This document shows positions 35,088 through 37,883 of a stretch of DNA of 37,883 nucleotides, in pieces (the stretch's first letter is position 1; each line of letters begins with the position of its first letter). Location of the stretch: NCBI GenBank assembly GCA_016125355.1, contig WGLX01000006.1:1-37883 (forward strand), in the 5' to 3' direction. This DNA is from Actinomycetales bacterium. GTDB lineage: Bacteria > Actinomycetota > Actinomycetes > S36-B12. Made by a program: the position numbers and the translations under genes. Under the pieces are notes generated by a model. That model saw only the letters and a program-made list of their open reading frames with translations. It searched no databases and was not told the DNA's origin.

Positions 35088-35588
35088 CTAGCCGGCCGCA
35101 TCCGGCAGATCCGCGAGCAGCCGACGGGCGATGGCCTCGTCCACGGTGTCGAAGTCGGCGTAGTGCCAGGTCAGGGCACGGCGCGCGAGTGGCCTCACGA
35201 CGGCGACCACCGCGTCGTACCGGTGCTGAAGGTCGGCGAGTGCCTCGCGGGGGCACACCGGCACGGCCAGCACCAGCGCAGCGGCGCCCGCCTCGCGCAG
35301 GGCGGATGCGGCAGCCCGGGCGGCCGTGCCCGTCTCGACGCCGTCGTCAAGGACGACGACGCAGTGCCCCGCAAGACCCTCGGGGGGAAGCACCCGCACG
35401 CCATCGGCGGACCGTTCGGCCGGGAGGCCGCGGACGGGCAGGGGAAGGGACTCCCGGACGCCGAGCGCGACGGGGACCCCGTTCGGGATCAGGGGAAGCA
35501 GAAGGGGTGCCGGACGACCCTCGACCGCCTCCGCCAGCAGCGGGGCCAGTCGGCGCCCTCCGTCGCGCAGATCCGCGAAGTCGCTCAC
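35088..35588 (-). CDS. phosphoribosyltransferase-domain protein
   Basis: 166 residues. The PRPP-binding loop is seen as CVVVLDDGVETGTAARAAASALREAGA (the family's vvlvDDgiaTGaT pattern), with PNGVPVALGVRESLPLP upstream in the place of the 'gGlpvA' strand. Resembles actinobacterial PRTase-like proteins whose substrate is unknown. GTG start at 35588 overlaps the stop of the ABM gene as GTGA. Confidence 0.82.
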   Translation of the reverse strand: MSDFADLRDGGRRLAPLLAEAVEGRPAPLLLPLIPNGVPVALGVRESLPLPVRGLPAERSADGVRVLPPEGLAGHCVVVLDDGVETGTAARAAASALREAGAAALVLAVPVCPREALADLQHRYDAVVAVVRPLARRALTWHYADFDTVDEAIARRLLADLPDAAG

Positions 35589-35992
35589 GTGGAGACCGAC
35601 GGCACATCGGGCGAGGCCGCCTCACCGAGCCCGATGGTCCCGGCATCGGCGGCCAGGCCGCTGGGCGCGGTGCGCACCCCGTCGGCGTCCACGGTGCGGA
35701 CGAGCTCGTAGGCCGACGGCTCGTCGATCGCAGTGGACAGCAGCGGGATGGAGTGCATCTTCACGTCGAAGCTCGAGAGCGCGCGCCGGTAGGCCCCCAC
35801 GCCGTCCCACTCGCTGGTGAGCAGCAGGAGGTCCTGGTCATCGGTGGCCTGGCCGAGGGCGATCCCCCGGCACCCCGCCTGCGCGGCGAGGGTGTCCATG
35901 GCCAGCGCCGCGTCCGACAGGAACGCTGCCCTCCCGGCCTGCGGCACCCGGAAGCGGCTGACGACACGGAGGGCGGCGCTAGGGTGGGTCAC
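35585..35992 (-). CDS. antibiotic biosynthesis monooxygenase (ABM)-domain protein
   Basis: About 135 residues from the GTG at 35992: a ferredoxin-like ABM half-barrel (ALRVVSRFRVPQAGRAAFLSDAALAMDTLAAQAG...LGQATDDQDLLLLTSEWDGVGAYRRALSSFDVK), then a Ser/Thr/Gly-rich tail. ABM-fold proteins include haem-degrading and quinol monooxygenases, but many have no known activity. An ATG at 36031 would add 13 residues but overlaps the divergent gene's start; TACCGT seven bases before the GTG favours the shorter form. Coupled by GTGA to the phosphoribosyltransferase. Confidence 0.68.
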   Translation of the reverse strand: MTHPSAALRVVSRFRVPQAGRAAFLSDAALAMDTLAAQAGCRGIALGQATDDQDLLLLTSEWDGVGAYRRALSSFDVKMHSIPLLSTAIDEPSAYELVRTVDADGVRTAPSGLAADAGTIGLGEAASPDVPSVST

Positions 35993-36029
35993 CTGTCGAA
36001 CGGTAGTGCCCTCGCGATCCGGAGTGTCC

Positions 36030-36467
36030 ATGGCCAGCAGTTCAGGTGATCCCGCACGGCCCCAGGGCGGCAAGAAGCGCAAGGAGTCGCTGCCGCCCGG
36101 TGTGCGCGGTCCCCGCGGCCCCCAGCCCGACGCGAACGCCTCGCGCGGGCCGCTGTACGGGCGCCCGGGAGCGAGTCCGCGCCGCCTCCGCTTCGAGGAG
36201 TTCAGCTACCCGATGCTGCGACGCCTCCATGCCTGGCCACGCTGGATCATCGTCGTCCTGCCGGCGATCCTGCTGCTCGTCGGCCTCATCCTGACCGGGC
36301 CGTTCGCGTGGATCGGCGGCATCGCGCTGCTGATCGTCTGGGCGTTCATCGCCTGGCTCACTGCGCTGTCATGGCCGGCGCTGTCCGCCGGATCGCGGGC
36401 CTTCCGCCTCCTCGTGGTCCTGGCCCTGCTGGGCGTCGTCGTCCTGAAGTTCCTCGGTCGCTTCTGA
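36030..36467 (+). CDS. DUF6703-like small membrane protein
   Basis: 145 residues. A basic, Pro/Gly-rich cytoplasmic N terminus (about 1-60), then a phrase MLRRLHAWPRWIIVVLPAILLLVGLILTG and two more hydrophobic stretches with WLTALSWPALSAGSRAFRLLVVLAL. This matches my memory of the actinobacterial DUF6703 family, function unknown. The ATG at 36030 has GGAG six bases upstream and abuts the ABM gene on the other strand. Confidence 0.68.
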   Translation: MASSSGDPARPQGGKKRKESLPPGVRGPRGPQPDANASRGPLYGRPGASPRRLRFEEFSYPMLRRLHAWPRWIIVVLPAILLLVGLILTGPFAWIGGIALLIVWAFIAWLTALSWPALSAGSRAFRLLVVLALLGVVVLKFLGRF

Positions 36468-36511
36468 CCTCCTCCCGCGGCGTCGATGACCCAGCCGTGC
36501 GCCCTACCCTG

Positions 36512-36543
36512 TATTGACATTCATTTTCAATAAGACGTATTCT
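36512..36543 (+). promoter_or_regulatory. znuA promoter with overlapping Zur-type operator
   Basis: A -35 TTGACA (36514-36519), 18-bp spacer and -10 TATTCT (36538-36543), six bases before the ATG, so the mRNA is probably leaderless. Across the -35 and spacer lies an A/T-rich imperfect palindrome, TATTGACATTCATTTTCAATA (36512-36532 by position; 8 of 10 arm pairs match), closely resembling actinobacterial Zur boxes (TGAAAATCATTTTCA type). Zinc-bound Zur there would block RNA polymerase. Confidence 0.8.
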
Positions 36544-36549
36544 CGGGGC

Positions 36550-37506
36550 ATGAGACTGCGCGGCCTGCTCCCCGGTACCGCCCTTGTCGGCGCGGCGGCC
36601 CTGCTGCTCGCGGGCTGCTCGAGCTCCTCCTCGGCGCCCGACGGCGGAACCGGGCACGCGTCGGTGGTGGCCACGACGACGATCCTCGGCAGCATCACCG
36701 GTGACGTCGTCTCGTGCGCCGACCCGCAGGCGACCGTCACCACCCTGATGCCGGTGGGGGTCGATCCCCACGAGTTCTCCGCCTCCTCCCAGCAGGTGGC
36801 CCAGATCGTGTCCGCCGACCTCGTCGTCGCGAACGGACTCGGCCTCGAGGCCGGCCTGGCGGACGCGCTCGCGAACGCGGAGTCGGACGGTGCCAACATC
36901 CTCAGCGTCGGCGAGCAGCTCGATCCGGTGCCCTTCGGACAGCACGCGAACGACTCCGCGGCGGGCGACACGACGGGGAGCTTGGACCCGCACGTCTGGT
37001 TCGACATGGACCGCATGGCGACTGCGGCGCAGTTGATCGGCACCAAACTCGCCGAGGGCGGGAACGCCGACTACGCGACCTGCGGCACGAAGGTCGCCGA
37101 TGAGATCCGAGCCGCGGAGAAGGATGTCCGGGCCACCTTGGAGTCGGTGCCGGCCGACCGCCGGGTCCTCGTGACCGACCATGACGCCCTCGGCTACCTC
37201 GCAGATGCGTACGACTACCGCATCGTCGGCGCGGTGATCCCCGCAGGGACGACCCTCGCCGAGCCCAGCAGCGCTGACCTCGCGAGCCTCGTCGCCGCCA
37301 TCCAGGCGGACAACGTGCCCGCCATCTTCGCCAACACCGCCGACTCCACCGCGCTCAGTGACGCGGTGGCCAAGGAGACCGGTCGCCCGGTGCAGGTGGT
37401 GCCGCTGTACATCGGCAGCGTCGGCGGGCCAGGCTCCGGGGCAGAGGACTACCTCTCCATGATGCGCACCGACGCCTCCCTGATCGCCAACGCCCTCAAC
37501 CCGTGA
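36550..37506 (+). CDS. znuA: zinc ABC transporter substrate-binding lipoprotein
   Basis: 318 residues. Lipobox LLLAGC (Cys23), then a cluster A-I (TroA/ZnuA) fold: TTTILGSITGDV, MPVGVDPHEF with His74, SLDPHVWFDM with His148 and LVTDHDALGYLA with His211. The usual fourth acidic ligand region reads FANTADST, lacking Glu/Asp at the family position, which with three His favours zinc over manganese. The His-rich loop of ZnuA is nearly absent (HANDSAAGDTTGS). Captures zinc outside the membrane for the permease that follows. Zur-type operator upstream. Confidence 0.92.
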   Translation: MRLRGLLPGTALVGAAALLLAGCSSSSSAPDGGTGHASVVATTTILGSITGDVVSCADPQATVTTLMPVGVDPHEFSASSQQVAQIVSADLVVANGLGLEAGLADALANAESDGANILSVGEQLDPVPFGQHANDSAAGDTTGSLDPHVWFDMDRMATAAQLIGTKLAEGGNADYATCGTKVADEIRAAEKDVRATLESVPADRRVLVTDHDALGYLADAYDYRIVGAVIPAGTTLAEPSSADLASLVAAIQADNVPAIFANTADSTALSDAVAKETGRPVQVVPLYIGSVGGPGSGAEDYLSMMRTDASLIANALNP

Positions 37507-37525
37507 CCTCTGGGAGACTCACGCC

Positions 37526-37883
37526 GTGGACTGGTTCATCGAACCCTTCTCGCTGGCCTTCCAGCAGCGCGCCCTGGTCGGCGGGGCGCTCGCGGCGCTG
37601 ATGACGTCCATCGTGGGCACGTGGCTGGTGCTGCGCGGGATGAGCTTCTTCGGAGACGCCTTCGTGCACGGTGTCGTGCCGGGAATCGCCGCCGCCGTGG
37701 TCCTCGACATCAATCCCCTGATCGGCGCCGCCGTCGCCGCGTTGGTCATGGTCTTGGCCATCGAGGCGGTGCATCGGCAGACGGCGCTCAGCGAGGACAC
37801 GTCGATCGGCCTGCTGTTCGTCGGGATGCTGGCCCTCGGTGTCGTGATCATCTCGCGGCTGGACACCTACTCCGGGAGCCTCA
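37526..37883 (+). CDS. znuB: zinc ABC transporter permease (partial, runs off the window)
   Basis: The first 119 codons are present. GTG at 37526 with TGGGAG at 37511-37516 upstream. Translation starts MDWFIEPFSLAFQQRALVGG and continues with MTSIVGTWLVLRGMSFFGDAFVHGVVPG, the ABC-3 permease signature, then ALSEDTSIGLLFVGMLALGVVI. At least four helices are seen before the cut. It follows znuA by 19 bp. The ATPase gene is not between them and would have to lie beyond the window. Confidence 0.93.
   Translation, partial: MDWFIEPFSLAFQQRALVGGALAALMTSIVGTWLVLRGMSFFGDAFVHGVVPGIAAAVVLDINPLIGAAVAALVMVLAIEAVHRQTALSEDTSIGLLFVGMLALGVVIISRLDTYSGSL

Overview
The window reads as chromosomal DNA of a high-GC actinobacterium (class Actinomycetes by gene content; genus not determinable here). 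Reasons: GC near 70% by eye, GTG starts and ATGA/GTGA overlaps, the linked core genes dgt-dnaG, ppdK, dusB and glyS, a zinc-uptake locus next to glyS, actinobacterial families such as DUF3099 and a DUF6703-like protein, and a recurrent TANNNT-N6-start signature of leaderless transcription. I see no integrase, transposase, CRISPR array, phage gene or rRNA.

Layout. (1) 1-3310: tRNA-Met with two hairpins behind it, then a secreted cupredoxin and a three-domain multicopper oxidase in one operon, facing a DUF3099 protein. (2) 3385-9564: amidase, zinc-ribbon thioredoxin, DUF167 protein, secreted Ig-like protein, PaaK/CapK-like adenylate-forming enzyme, TspO, and a small secreted protein whose tail resembles mycobacterial PGRS repeats. 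(3) 9612-12322: tRNA-Asn with its terminator, a PH-like protein and dnaG. (4) 12323-16285: one tightly coupled unit of ferric-reductase-like membrane flavocytochrome, FMN-binding surface protein, ApbE flavin transferase and dgt. (5) 16390-23993: a seven-gene heme-copper oxidase operon (cupredoxin-like, ctaC, ctaD, ctaE, copD-like, a two-TM protein, tlpA-like) divergent from ctaG. (6) 23987-30125: YdcF-like protein, matrixin-like protease with a broken signal peptide, ppdK, VKOR, dusB. (7) 30211-37883: DHA2 drug exporter with an RCK membrane protein, VOC protein, glyS with a phosphoribosyltransferase and an ABM-domain protein upstream, a DUF6703-like membrane protein, and a Zur-type zinc ABC locus that runs off the end.

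How it fits together. Copper and extracytoplasmic electron transfer dominate: a multicopper oxidase with a partner cupredoxin, an aa3-type oxidase with CtaG, CopD and TlpA-like helpers, and a flavin-based trans-membrane electron route. The least ordinary points are: a degenerate CuA-like cupredoxin and two tandem G6 boxes at the head of the oxidase operon; a subunit I with an extra N-terminal two-helix domain; an ApbE with no visible export signal, translationally coupled to dgt; a protease whose leaderless start and catalytic frame are separated by a one-base shift; PGRS-like repeats on a Sec-exported protein; and an RCK-TM-TM-RCK protein with no recognisable K+ filter. All functions are read from motifs; no database search was run.
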